DNA of 37,647 bases from Verrucomicrobiota bacterium. GTDB lineage: Bacteria > Verrucomicrobiota > Verrucomicrobiia > Limisphaerales > JAKPVM01. The stretch spans positions 1 to 37,647 of the forward strand of contig JAKPVM010000004.1 in the NCBI GenBank assembly GCA_029572555.1, in the 5' to 3' direction. A program made the translations under genes and the position numbers. This document shows, piece after piece, positions 24,502-33,109 of this stretch. Within the stretch, counting starts at the first letter, position 1; each line of letters opens with the position of its first letter. The notes beneath the pieces were generated by a model, which did not search any database, was not told where the DNA came from, and was given only the letters and a program-made list of their open reading frames with translations.

Positions 24502-25503
24502 TCATTTGTAATTATCTAAAATTCGCATTGTTGCTTCTTTAATGCTTTGAATAAGTTCTGGTGGTTCTAAAACGACGGCGTTTCCGCCCCAGCTTAAAAT
24601 CCAACGTTGAATTTCAAGTAAACTTGAAAGGGTTAAACGGATTTCCACTGAACCATCGGGTAATTCAATCAATTGTTGTGAATCGTGCCATTTTTTCTCC
24701 CTTACATAATCAGCCACTCGTTCATTGAATCTTATTACAATATTGTAGTTAGCAGAACCAGAATGCACGCCGAAACTGTCGCGTAAGAATTTTTGAATAG
24801 AAAATTTGTGTTTCTTTTCAAAGGTCTGACCAGTTAGTTTGATTGATAAAATTCGAGATGGGACAAATGTGCGGATGTCTTTTCGAAGTGTGTCGTAGGC
24901 AAATAGGAACCATTCTCCGTTAATGTTTGAAAGATGATATGGGTTTATGATTCGTTGTTCAGCAGAGGGGTTTCCGGGTTTTTTATATGATATCTCAATT
25001 TGTTTTCTTGACGCCACAGCTGATGCAATCGTGTCGAAGATTTCCAAATTTATAATTGGCGTTTGCCTTAATTGGAACGATATTGCCTGTTCCCAGTCGG
25101 ATATTTGTAAGGAGATTGGCTCGGGTAGTGCAGCTGCCATTTTCTTAAATGCGCTGAAAAGCGGTTTTTCAAAATTTGTCCCTCTGTATTGTTGCAAGGC
25201 TTTTTCTGCAACGAGCAAAGCAAAGAATTCGCCCTCTGTCATTTGTATTGCAGGAAAATTTTCAACTGGCTCGGTGTAGTAGTATCCATTTTTTATATGG
25301 TCAAATTCAATTGGTAGATACATTCTATCTCGCATAAATTCGATATCGCGATATATAGATTTTGTTGATACTTCAAATTCTGTGGCAAGTTTTGTTGCAT
25401 TTGGATACTCGCCAGAAGCAATAGATTGATGTATTCTTATCATTCTTTCCAGAGGCGGTCGTGAGCCAGGTGCTTGGAGTCTTGTTATAGATTTTGTTTT
25501 CAC
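24502..25503 (-). CDS. WYL-domain transcriptional regulator (DeoR/YafY-like)
   Basis: A protein of 333 residues starting at a GTG (25501-25503), with an AGGAAA sequence about 12 nt upstream. An N-terminal winged helix-turn-helix (about 15-80: IHQSIASGEYPNATKLATEFEVS spans 23-45, then SIYRDIEFMRD) is followed by a linker and a WYL domain. The latter contains QIEISYKKPG, RIINPYHLSNINGEWFLFAYD and RTFVPSRILSIKLT. A WCX-like C-terminal extension ends the protein. WYL regulators sense a ligand, often nucleic acid-related, and control nearby genes. Its 74-bp spacing to the downstream permease makes that gene a possible target or cotranscript. Confidence 0.92.
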   Translation of the reverse strand: MKTKSITRLQAPGSRPPLERMIRIHQSIASGEYPNATKLATEFEVSTKSIYRDIEFMRDRMYLPIEFDHIKNGYYYTEPVENFPAIQMTEGEFFALLVAEKALQQYRGTNFEKPLFSAFKKMAAALPEPISLQISDWEQAISFQLRQTPIINLEIFDTIASAVASRKQIEISYKKPGNPSAEQRIINPYHLSNINGEWFLFAYDTLRKDIRTFVPSRILSIKLTGQTFEKKHKFSIQKFLRDSFGVHSGSANYNIVIRFNERVADYVREKKWHDSQQLIELPDGSVEIRLTLSSLLEIQRWILSWGGNAVVLEPPELIQSIKEATMRILDNYK

Positions 25504-25650
25504 AATACATAAGTTTTCCTATGTTAAAAACTTACACAAGAAAAATATTTTTGGTAATATCCGCCAAACATTTGAAAAATAATGATTTTGTTGGATTTAT
25601 GATTAGTTGATAACAAAGCATATTTATATTATTATATAATAAGAAATCAA

Positions 25651-27468
25651 ATGAGTGAATCTGAGATTTATAACATAACAAAAATTGAAGATAACGGTAA
25701 TACTGGTACAGTTTTGACATCCATTAATGAAAAGGAGGTGTTCGGTTTTTCATTAAAGGAACCACTCCCTTCGGGGACGTCAATTGTTGATTTGCTCGGT
25801 GTAAAATATGTGCGTCTTAAAACGTATGACGACGGGGACCTTTATTTAACAAAGCATGGGGTAAAGTTTTGGAAGCATTTGTTGCCAGAAAATTGGTATG
25901 CAAAGGATTGGTTTGAGGCAAAATGTGAACGTTTGATTGGAACGAGCGCGGTTTATAAAGTCCCCACTAAGGAGATTAACGGTAGGATACTTAACCTTGT
26001 TGTCAAATGGTCTCGTGTTGGAGAACAGGTTCCGATAGATACGCTTACCATAAATAGATTTATTAATGCAGAATTTAACAGTCCTTTTGAAGAGTTATCG
26101 CTTGTTACTGAATTACGGGAGAATAAGACCGGACCATCTGGAATTAGAGTTAACGTCCAAAGACCGCTTGGGATATATGTCCCCAGTAAACGACTTCAGT
26201 TGTGGCAGACAGGGAGAAGCGAAGCAAAAATTGCGGCAAAAATTGCAAGACACCCCGGTGTTGAACTGGATATTCTACGCCAGTATGTTTTACTATTTGA
26301 ATGGATAAAAGGTTATGATGCAGTGGAGACTGCTGCAAAACTCGGATTAACCGGGATTGCAAGAGATGAATTTCTGGCTCGTTTTACTACGCTTGCGATT
26401 CATGAACTCCAACAAAAGGGGTATCGTGTTATTGATATGAAGCCCGAACATGTTATAATGCGGCTTAAACCTGATGGCACAATCTTAAGAGACCGCCTTA
26501 ATCAAATCGTATATGCGGTAGTCGATTATGAATTGTTAGCGCGAACACCAGAACACGAGCAAGCCGTAAGAAGTGCCAACCGAAAATACTATCTTCAACA
26601 TATGGCAAAACGGTTTGAAAGCCAGGATAAAAAACCGTTGCCTGTTCATTTAAAGGCAATGAACATTTTAGGTGTCGATTATATTTATGGAAGGGCTGAA
26701 AGCACTGGTGGAATTTTATGGGTGGTGGGTAAAGACCCTGATTTGTTTAACTATTTTTTACCTGAACGATGGCGTAGGACACCTAAACGCGACCTTTCAT
26801 TGAAAAACAATGTCTTTTATACTCAGACCAAAGATGATATAAAACTTGTTTGGAGAATATCTAAGATGGGTGAACGTCCATCGGGTATAGGTGATTCAAA
26901 GAATTTGAGACGAGCCATTTCTTACGGGTATAATTCTCCCTTTGAAGAATTTTCGTATGCGCTGCAACTTTCGAGAGCAGGTTTTAAAACCGTTTATCCG
27001 CGTGCAATATACAGAACAGGGAGTTTTCGTAAAAACATTGAACTGATAAAAGACTTAAGTCGGTTTGAGTTTTTTAAAGACTTGCGAACACCGGACGGTT
27101 TGCCTGTTCTTGAAATCGATCATGAGTATATAACGATATGGGGGTTCTGGAATGGGCCAGATGAATATCTCGTTGATAGAGATGGTATTTTCTATAAGGG
27201 ATTTAATATAAAACAAGCCACGCAGAACGGTTTGATTAATGAACAACAAGCAACTGATTTATTAGAACACGGAGGGAGTAGAATGGCTAAGTGCGGCTTT
27301 GAAGACATTAATTTAAAACCCGACCACCTTTTGATAACATTTAATCCCGATGGTCAACTGCTAATTGATTCGTTTGGAAAACCAGAGGTCAGATTATGTA
27401 ATTTAGAACTTGTTAAACCTATCAGTTTGAGTAGCCAAACAAATCCATTGCAGGAGAGACTTTTTTAA
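25651..27468 (+). CDS. Tandem protein-kinase-like protein: candidate kinase domain plus degenerate copy
   Basis: A protein of 605 residues, family not recognised. It contains an internal duplication. Copy 1 (about 49-300) and copy 2 (about 340-590) align at LGVKY/LGVDY, LLPENW/FLPERW, LVVKWSRVGEQ/LVWRISKMGER, NSPFEEL/NSPFEEF (143-149, 428-434), VIDMKPEHVIM/DINLKPDHLLI and VVDYELL/LCNLELV. The order suggests the kinase fold: Lys119 as the ATP lysine, Asp262-x-Lys264 with His267 as the catalytic loop, and Asp292 as the metal Asp. In copy 2 these become Arg402, Asn554 and Asn584, as in a pseudokinase. No membrane segment or signal peptide is present, so it is cytoplasmic. It stands alone, between a divergent WYL regulator and a convergent epimerase. 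Duplication is seen directly; kinase relatedness is inferred from motifs only. Confidence 0.7.
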   Translation: MSESEIYNITKIEDNGNTGTVLTSINEKEVFGFSLKEPLPSGTSIVDLLGVKYVRLKTYDDGDLYLTKHGVKFWKHLLPENWYAKDWFEAKCERLIGTSAVYKVPTKEINGRILNLVVKWSRVGEQVPIDTLTINRFINAEFNSPFEELSLVTELRENKTGPSGIRVNVQRPLGIYVPSKRLQLWQTGRSEAKIAAKIARHPGVELDILRQYVLLFEWIKGYDAVETAAKLGLTGIARDEFLARFTTLAIHELQQKGYRVIDMKPEHVIMRLKPDGTILRDRLNQIVYAVVDYELLARTPEHEQAVRSANRKYYLQHMAKRFESQDKKPLPVHLKAMNILGVDYIYGRAESTGGILWVVGKDPDLFNYFLPERWRRTPKRDLSLKNNVFYTQTKDDIKLVWRISKMGERPSGIGDSKNLRRAISYGYNSPFEEFSYALQLSRAGFKTVYPRAIYRTGSFRKNIELIKDLSRFEFFKDLRTPDGLPVLEIDHEYITIWGFWNGPDEYLVDRDGIFYKGFNIKQATQNGLINEQQATDLLEHGGSRMAKCGFEDINLKPDHLLITFNPDGQLLIDSFGKPEVRLCNLELVKPISLSSQTNPLQERLF

Positions 27469-27510
27469 AGACTATTTTGCAAGAATATAAAACTATTAAA
27501 TCAACGGTTT

Positions 27511-28518
27511 TTAAGTTTTGACGTAACCATTTTTTTTAAACCAATCAATTGCGTCAATAAATGCCTCCTTGACAGCCGTTTGCGGCAATCCAAGTTCATT
27601 TATAGCCTTTTGTGGATTGAAGAACATTTTGTATTTTGCCATTCGCACACCTGCAATGGGAGCCTTAGGCGGTTTGCCTGTGATTTTAGAAATAGACTCA
27701 TCAATGTATGCCGCCAGTAATGCGACAAAATATGGGATTTTAACCTTTGGCGCCGGGATACTGCTAATTTGCTCCAATAGTTTAAATGTTTCTTCCATTG
27801 TCAAGTTTCCATCTGCATTTCCAAGAATGTAACGCTCACCTATTTTTCCTTTCTCAGCCGCCAATATGTGTCCAACTACAACATCTCTAACATGAACCCA
27901 GTTCAAACCGGTGTCTAAATAAGCAGGCATTTCCCGATTTAAAAAATCTACGATTACTTTTCCGGTTGGCGTCGGTTTAATATCATACGGACCGATAGGA
28001 GCGCTTGGATTGACAATAACAACCGGCGCGCCATTTTTTGCAAATTCAAGCGCAACTTGTTCAGCCCTGAACTTTGATATTTTATAGTGGTTAGACATTT
28101 GCTTTTCAGTAACCGGGATTGATTCATCAGAAGGTATAAGTTTTCCATTTACTATTTTCGGGAGGGCAATACATCCGACAGTGCTTGTGTAGACAATACG
28201 GGAACAACCCGACTTTATAGCAGCGTTGATAATATTTTTTGTTCCATCTATGTTTGTGGCATACATTGAACTGTAATCTTTCATCCATAATTGATAACTT
28301 GCCGCAACGTGAAAACACCAATCACAACCACGAATTAAATTTTCAAGACGGTCTTTATCAAGAACATCGCCGTATGCATATTCAATATCAAGCCCTTCAA
28401 TTGCCTTTTTTACCGCATTTTCTCTTACAAGAGCCTTTACCTTATAACCGCGTTTCAACAGCTCCCGACATAGGTTAGAACCTATAAATCCTGTTGCGCC
28501 AGTAACAAAACATTTCAT
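27511..28518 (-). CDS. NAD-dependent sugar epimerase/dehydratase, HpnA-like
   Basis: A protein of 335 residues of the extended SDR family. The Rossmann motif is TGATGFIGSNLCREL (7-21). The catalytic pair Tyr-x-x-x-Lys sits in HYKISKFRAE. The body closely follows the hopanoid-associated sugar epimerase HpnA: HVAASYQLWMKD, YATNIDGTKNII, VIVNPSAPIGPYDIKPTPTG, DTGLNWVHVRDVVVGHILA and GERYILGN. HpnA family members are placed in hopanoid side-chain synthesis, but no other hopanoid gene is in this window, so the substrate here is open. It is divergent from the purine permease and convergent with the kinase-like gene. Confidence 0.87.
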   Translation of the reverse strand: MKCFVTGATGFIGSNLCRELLKRGYKVKALVRENAVKKAIEGLDIEYAYGDVLDKDRLENLIRGCDWCFHVAASYQLWMKDYSSMYATNIDGTKNIINAAIKSGCSRIVYTSTVGCIALPKIVNGKLIPSDESIPVTEKQMSNHYKISKFRAEQVALEFAKNGAPVVIVNPSAPIGPYDIKPTPTGKVIVDFLNREMPAYLDTGLNWVHVRDVVVGHILAAEKGKIGERYILGNADGNLTMEETFKLLEQISSIPAPKVKIPYFVALLAAYIDESISKITGKPPKAPIAGVRMAKYKMFFNPQKAINELGLPQTAVKEAFIDAIDWFKKNGYVKT

Positions 28519-28616
28519 ATAGAAATTTTATCTGATAATTGGTTAATACCAAGTTTAAATATTATCCTTTATTAAAAAACGAATAATATATAAAAGATAA
28601 CAATAATCAGAAACAG

Positions 28617-30041
28617 ATGAATAACGTTTTTTTAGATAAAATAAGTCGTTATTTTGAATTTGAACTGTTTAAAACCAATTTTAGAACCGAAGTATTTGCT
28701 GGGCTGACGACTTTTTTAACGATGGCTTATATAATTTTTGTTCAGCCAGCAGTTCTTTCCGGAGCGATAATTGGGAAAGATAGCGGAATGGATTTTGGAG
28801 CCGTTACGACGGCCACCTGTCTTTCTGCGGCGATTGCTTCTATCATAATGGGAATATATGCGCGATATCCAGTCGCTCAGGCGCCGGGAATGGGACAAAA
28901 CTTTTTCTTTGTTCTGAGCGCAATACCAGCGGCAACAGCAGCGGGTTATTCAAACGCATGGCAAACTGCGCTGGGGGTTGTATTTATTTCTGGAGTATTG
29001 TTTTTAATACTTTCATTTTATGGGGTTAGAGAGGCTGTTCTTTCCTCGTTAAGTCCAGCCTTTAAAAATGGTATTGCAGCAGGGATTGGTCTTTTTATAG
29101 CGTTTATTGGACTTCAAAATGCCGGACTTATAATAAAAGACCCGAGCACCGGAGTTAAGCTTACACACAATTTTGTCTCGCCCGATTTATTAATATTTTT
29201 TATTGGATTATTTATTGCTGCTGCGTTGCATTCGCGTCGGGTAACTGGTTCAATCCTTATTGGAATAGTTGCAGCCACTTTGGCTGCGATTGTTCTTAAG
29301 ATAACGTTTCAATTCCTTCCTACTTCAATCACTGATGTTGGTGCTATTAAGGACTCTATGTTTGTTAAACAATTTAAACTTGCGACGGGGGTTATTTCAT
29401 CGCCTCCATCGCTGTCCCCCACATTTTTAAAGTTAGATATTAAAAGCGCGCTTTCTGTCCCGATGATACCGTTCATAGTTGTGTTCTTGTTTATGGTGTT
29501 ATTTGATACTGTTGGAACTCTTGTAGGAGTTGCAGAGCAGGCTGGGTTAATGAAAGATAATCAATTGCCCCGCGCAAAACAGGCCTTTGTATCGGATGCG
29601 TTAGCGACAACAATTGGGGCCTGTCTTGGGACAAGCACAGTAACAAGTTATATTGAAAGCGCAGCTGGTGTCGAACAGGGTGGACGGACAGGGCTAACCG
29701 CTGTTGTTGCTGGACTTTTATTTATTGTCGCAATGTTTTTTAATCCACTTATTTCTATGGTGGGAAGTTATACCCCAATTACAGCGCCAGCACTGGTTAT
29801 TGTTGGCGCAATGATGATGAAAACTGTTTCAAAAATTGATTGGGCTGATTATAGCGAGAGCCTTCCTGCATTTCTCGTTATTATTGGAATACCGCTCTCT
29901 TATTCCATAGGTGATGGGCTTGCTATTGGATTTTTGAGTTATCCCATAATTAAAGTGTTTGCTGGTCGCGCTCGGGAGGTAAAGCCAGTATTTTACATCC
30001 TCGCCATCTTAATCGGCGCGTATTTGGTTTTTATTAGGTAA
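28617..30041 (+). CDS. AzgA/PbuG-type purine permease (NCS2 family)
   Basis: A protein of 474 residues with about 12-14 hydrophobic segments. It starts with FRTEVFAGLTTFLTMAYIIFVQPAVLS (residues ~21-47), the signature of the AzgA-like branch. QAPGMGQNFFFV, GIAAGIGLFIAFIGLQNAGL, LFDTVGTLVGVAEQAG and the conserved SDALATTIGACLGTSTVTSYIESAAGV (positions ~333-358) follow. Members are proton symporters for adenine, guanine and hypoxanthine. The last region contains the substrate-site Glu (YIESAAG). The gene is monocistronic by spacing: 98 bp from the divergent epimerase and 74 bp before the next gene. Confidence 0.93.
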   Translation: MNNVFLDKISRYFEFELFKTNFRTEVFAGLTTFLTMAYIIFVQPAVLSGAIIGKDSGMDFGAVTTATCLSAAIASIIMGIYARYPVAQAPGMGQNFFFVLSAIPAATAAGYSNAWQTALGVVFISGVLFLILSFYGVREAVLSSLSPAFKNGIAAGIGLFIAFIGLQNAGLIIKDPSTGVKLTHNFVSPDLLIFFIGLFIAAALHSRRVTGSILIGIVAATLAAIVLKITFQFLPTSITDVGAIKDSMFVKQFKLATGVISSPPSLSPTFLKLDIKSALSVPMIPFIVVFLFMVLFDTVGTLVGVAEQAGLMKDNQLPRAKQAFVSDALATTIGACLGTSTVTSYIESAAGVEQGGRTGLTAVVAGLLFIVAMFFNPLISMVGSYTPITAPALVIVGAMMMKTVSKIDWADYSESLPAFLVIIGIPLSYSIGDGLAIGFLSYPIIKVFAGRAREVKPVFYILAILIGAYLVFIR

Positions 30042-30115
30042 GTTAAATTAACAACTTTTTATAAGCATTTTTAGTTTGCAATTAAACCTGTTAGGTTTAG
30101 ATTATCAAAAATAAT

Positions 30116-32026
30116 ATGAAGAGATTTCAAATAATGGTTTTTTTGTTGCTGTGTGTAACCTTAATAGGCGCTCAAGGTCAAGTCGGACACGAAAAGATTT
30201 TACCTTCAGAAACGATATTAATGTTCACTATTCCGGATATTGATAAGACAATACAATTATCAAAACAATCTCCTCAGGGAAAATTTTGGAATGACCCTTC
30301 TATTCAGCCTGCAAAAGAAAAATTTTTAGCTAAATGGAATGCTGATGTTGTCGCTCCATTAGAAAAAGAATTGGGGATAAAATTTAGCGATTATTCAGGG
30401 ATTGCAAATGGTCAAATGACATTTGCCGTTCTTTTTACAAAAGTTGCTACCAATACACCGCCTATTAATGTTGGTTCTGTTTTTTTGATGGAATCAGGCG
30501 TAAATAAAGAAAAATTGGAAAAATCACTCGCAGACATAATTCAGAAGTATAGCAAGGGACATAATGTGGTAACGAATAAAGTAAGGGATTTGGATTTTTA
30601 TGAATTAGAAATCAATTCTGAGGAGGTATCAAAAATTATAGACAAAGTAATTCCAAACCCATCTGACGGATGGGAAACATTAGACGGTCCAAAACCAAAA
30701 CCTAAAAATGTTCAGCATAAGGTTTCAATAGGCAAAGTTGATTCCTTATTTATTGCGAGTGATTCTACAAATTGGATTGACAAAGTAGTTGCCAACAAAT
30801 TAGGCAAATCAAGTACTTCGTTGATTGATAATCAGAACTTCAAGAAGTTTTATGACTCCTTGCAGAAAGATACAACAATTTGTGCCTGGGCAAATATTGA
30901 GCCTATAATTCAGTTAGCAACAACAAAAAAGCCTGAGGAAAAAAAGAACCAAGGTCAAGGTGGGTTTGATATAAATGCAGGAAAAATTTTAAATGCTATA
31001 GGACTAAATGGACTAAAAGGCATTGAGATGACGGTATGTATGGTGCCTGAAGGAGGTATGTTTGATTTGTTTATGAAGATTCCTGCAAATGAACGTTCAG
31101 GACTAATAAAGGCATTGATTCCTGAACAAAAGGATACAAGCATCCCGCCTTATGTGCCGTCGAATGTGGTTAGCTTTATCAGATATCGTCTGGATTTGCA
31201 AAAGACGTGGGCAACAATTGAATCAGAACTTGAAAAAATTGACCCTAAGATTCCGAGCGTTATTAACTTGGTGTTGCAAACCGCAGGTAAAGCAAAGGAT
31301 CCTAATTTTGACTGGCGAAAGAATATAATTGGAACGATGGGTGATGATTTAATTATCTATTCAAAAAATCCGCCAAAGGCAACTTTTGAAAACATAAACA
31401 ATTCCGCCAATCTATTTTTACTTTCCTCAACAAATCCTGAACAGTTGGCAAGTTCAGTAAAGTTTCTTACCTTGTTATCGCCTAAACCTCCTGAGGTTAA
31501 AGAAAGAGAGATAGCAGGAAAAAAGGTCTATTACTGGGAAAATCCTAAACTTGTTCGAAATCCGGATAAAAAGGAGCCTGCTCGGTTCACTTTTGTATCT
31601 TCTGTTGCAAACTATGTTGCAATTGCAAATGATTTATCAATTTTGCAGGAGTTTTTGAATTATTCTGATGGTAAATATGTTCCACTCAAGAATTTTCAAG
31701 GATTGAGTGATGCCATTAAAATAGTTGGCAGTGAAAATTCGGGATTGCTAATTTTTCAGAATGCAAAAGAACAAACAAGATTCCAGTACACCTTGTTAAA
31801 AAATGAAACTGACACCATTGCTTCACTTTTAGCAATGACACCTATTGGGATTCGTCTCGGTCTGGCAGAGGATAGTAAACTTCTCCGACAATGGATTGAT
31901 CCAACATTGCTTCCGGACTTTGATAAAATCGCAAAGTATTTTGGTATAGCTGTCTCGGAATTAAATGTAGAAGAATCAGGAATAAGATTAAAAAGTTTCA
32001 ACCCTAATCCACCCGGATTAAATTGA
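30116..32026 (+). CDS. Large secreted protein, DUF3352-like
   Basis: A protein of 636 residues with a signal peptide (about 1-21, core MVFLLLCVTLIGAQG). The mature start ILPSETILMFTIPDIDKTI, then SPQGKFWNDPSIQPAKEKF and GIANGQMTFAVLF, follow the pattern of DUF3352-type proteins. Those are common in planctomycetes and some other phyla and have an LPxxTxxxxxVPD opening. A second, similar section appears to start near residue 340 (PPYVPSNVVSFIRYRLDLQKTW), suggesting an internal repeat of the same fold. No catalytic motif is evident and the function is unknown; a periplasmic or surface location is likely. Confidence 0.65.
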   Translation: MKRFQIMVFLLLCVTLIGAQGQVGHEKILPSETILMFTIPDIDKTIQLSKQSPQGKFWNDPSIQPAKEKFLAKWNADVVAPLEKELGIKFSDYSGIANGQMTFAVLFTKVATNTPPINVGSVFLMESGVNKEKLEKSLADIIQKYSKGHNVVTNKVRDLDFYELEINSEEVSKIIDKVIPNPSDGWETLDGPKPKPKNVQHKVSIGKVDSLFIASDSTNWIDKVVANKLGKSSTSLIDNQNFKKFYDSLQKDTTICAWANIEPIIQLATTKKPEEKKNQGQGGFDINAGKILNAIGLNGLKGIEMTVCMVPEGGMFDLFMKIPANERSGLIKALIPEQKDTSIPPYVPSNVVSFIRYRLDLQKTWATIESELEKIDPKIPSVINLVLQTAGKAKDPNFDWRKNIIGTMGDDLIIYSKNPPKATFENINNSANLFLLSSTNPEQLASSVKFLTLLSPKPPEVKEREIAGKKVYYWENPKLVRNPDKKEPARFTFVSSVANYVAIANDLSILQEFLNYSDGKYVPLKNFQGLSDAIKIVGSENSGLLIFQNAKEQTRFQYTLLKNETDTIASLLAMTPIGIRLGLAEDSKLLRQWIDPTLLPDFDKIAKYFGIAVSELNVEESGIRLKSFNPNPPGLN

Positions 32027-32094
32027 TTTATTTGAAAACAGACAGGTAATTAAATTGACGAAATGTAAAATTCAGTTTATTTTCAAACCAATAA

Positions 32095-32979
32095 ATGAAT
32101 ATGAAAACAAAAATCTCACGTAGGTCAGCGTTGAAATCAGTTGGCGGTGCAATTGCAACTTTCGGCATTTTGTCATCTGTCAACAAACAGGCAAATGCAG
32201 CAGAAGAAACAAAATCAAAACTGAAAGGGAATATTCATCATTCTGTTTCACGCTGGTGTTATGGGAAAATATCCCTTGATGACCTTTGCAAGGCTTGTGT
32301 TGATATTGGTATTGAATCTGTTGAGTTGCTTGGAGCAAATGAATGGCCAACAGTTAAAAAATACGGGTTAACCTGTGCAATGTGCAATGGACCAGACCGT
32401 ATTGATTATGGGTTCAATAGGGTTGAACATCACGATGATTTAGTGGCTAAATTTGAAAAGGCAATTCCGCAGGTGGCAGAATTTGGATACCCTAACATTA
32501 TTTGTTTTAGCGGCAATCGTCGCGGTATGAGTGATGAAGAAGGCCTTGAAAATTGTGTAAAAGGCTTAAAAAGACTAATGCCAATCGCAGAGAAATATAA
32601 AGTGACCGTAGTGCTTGAACTTTTGAATAGCAAAGTAAATCATAAAGATTATATGGCAGACCATAGCGCCTGGGGTGTCGAACTCTGCAAAAAGGTTGGT
32701 TCTGAACGGTTAAAACTGCTTTATGATATTTATCACATGCAAATAATGGAAGGTGATATAATCCGGACAATTCGTGAAAGCGGTAAATATTTTGGACATT
32801 ATCATACAGGCGGAAATCCGGGAAGAAATGAAATTGATGAGACACAGGAGATTTATTACCCGGCTGTAATGAAAGCGATTGTTGCAACAGGTTACAAAGG
32901 ATTTGTGGGACAGGAATTCGTGCCAAAGCGAGATCCTCTGACCTCTTTGCGCCAGGCAATAATGATTTGCGACGTGTAA
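32095..32979 (+). CDS. Tat-exported hydroxypyruvate isomerase-like TIM-barrel protein
   Basis: A protein of 294 residues. An N-terminal twin-arginine signal (ISRRSALKSVGG, hydrophobic stretch to about 34) is followed by an xylose-isomerase-like TIM barrel of the Hyi family. It contains HHSVSRWCYGKISLDDLC, a metal-binding Glu in VVLELLNSKVNHKDYM, and LLYDIYHMQIMEGDI with the Asp-x-x-His pair. FGHYHTGGNPGRNEID and a late Glu in GFVGQEFVPK complete the site. Hyi interconverts hydroxypyruvate and tartronate semialdehyde, but exported homologues may act on other sugars. A good terminator follows. The pairing of Tat signal and isomerase fold resembles many planctomycete and verrucomicrobial proteins. 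Confidence 0.9.
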   Translation: MNMKTKISRRSALKSVGGAIATFGILSSVNKQANAAEETKSKLKGNIHHSVSRWCYGKISLDDLCKACVDIGIESVELLGANEWPTVKKYGLTCAMCNGPDRIDYGFNRVEHHDDLVAKFEKAIPQVAEFGYPNIICFSGNRRGMSDEEGLENCVKGLKRLMPIAEKYKVTVVLELLNSKVNHKDYMADHSAWGVELCKKVGSERLKLLYDIYHMQIMEGDIIRTIRESGKYFGHYHTGGNPGRNEIDETQEIYYPAVMKAIVATGYKGFVGQEFVPKRDPLTSLRQAIMICDV

Positions 32980-33003
32980 TTTTCCCTATATTTAATTTGG
33001 CAT

Positions 33004-33042
33004 AAATGCAAGATAATTTTTTGTTATCTTGCATTTTTTATT
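33004..33042 (+). terminator. Rho-independent terminator after the isomerase gene
   Basis: AAATGCAAGATAA (33004-33016) pairs perfectly with TTATCTTGCATTT (33024-33036) around a TTTTTTG loop, and a T-rich tail (TTTATTT) follows. It begins 25 bp past the stop codon and separates this gene from the EF-P-like gene. Confidence 0.88.
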
Positions 33043-33047
33043 TGTAA

Positions 33048-33077
33048 TTGACTCAATGCGAATTATGAGCTAATAAT
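33048..33077 (+). promoter_or_regulatory. Probable sigma70-type promoter of the EF-P-like gene
   Basis: TTGACT (33048-33053) and AATAAT (33072-33077) are separated by 18 bp, each differing from consensus by one base. The expected start near 33084 would give a leader of about 25 nt before the ATG at 33110, directly after the terminator of the previous gene. Confidence 0.5.
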
Positions 33078-33109
33078 GTATTACAATTTAAAATTTAAAC
33101 GGAAATACT

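Noticed and set aside
25728-25745. Strong AAGGAGGTG sequence within the kinase-like gene
   Set aside because: It lies inside the coding frame (Glu-Lys-Glu-Val-Phe); no suitable start follows at normal spacing, so it is probably a codon coincidence.
32095-32979. Hyi-like TIM-barrel protein as EboE partner of the EboD-like gene
   Set aside because: Its motifs (SRWCYGKI, YDIYHMQIMEGD) are those of hydroxypyruvate isomerase-like proteins, and it carries a Tat signal; it is not an EboE-type sequence and lies 1.4 kb away on the other strand.
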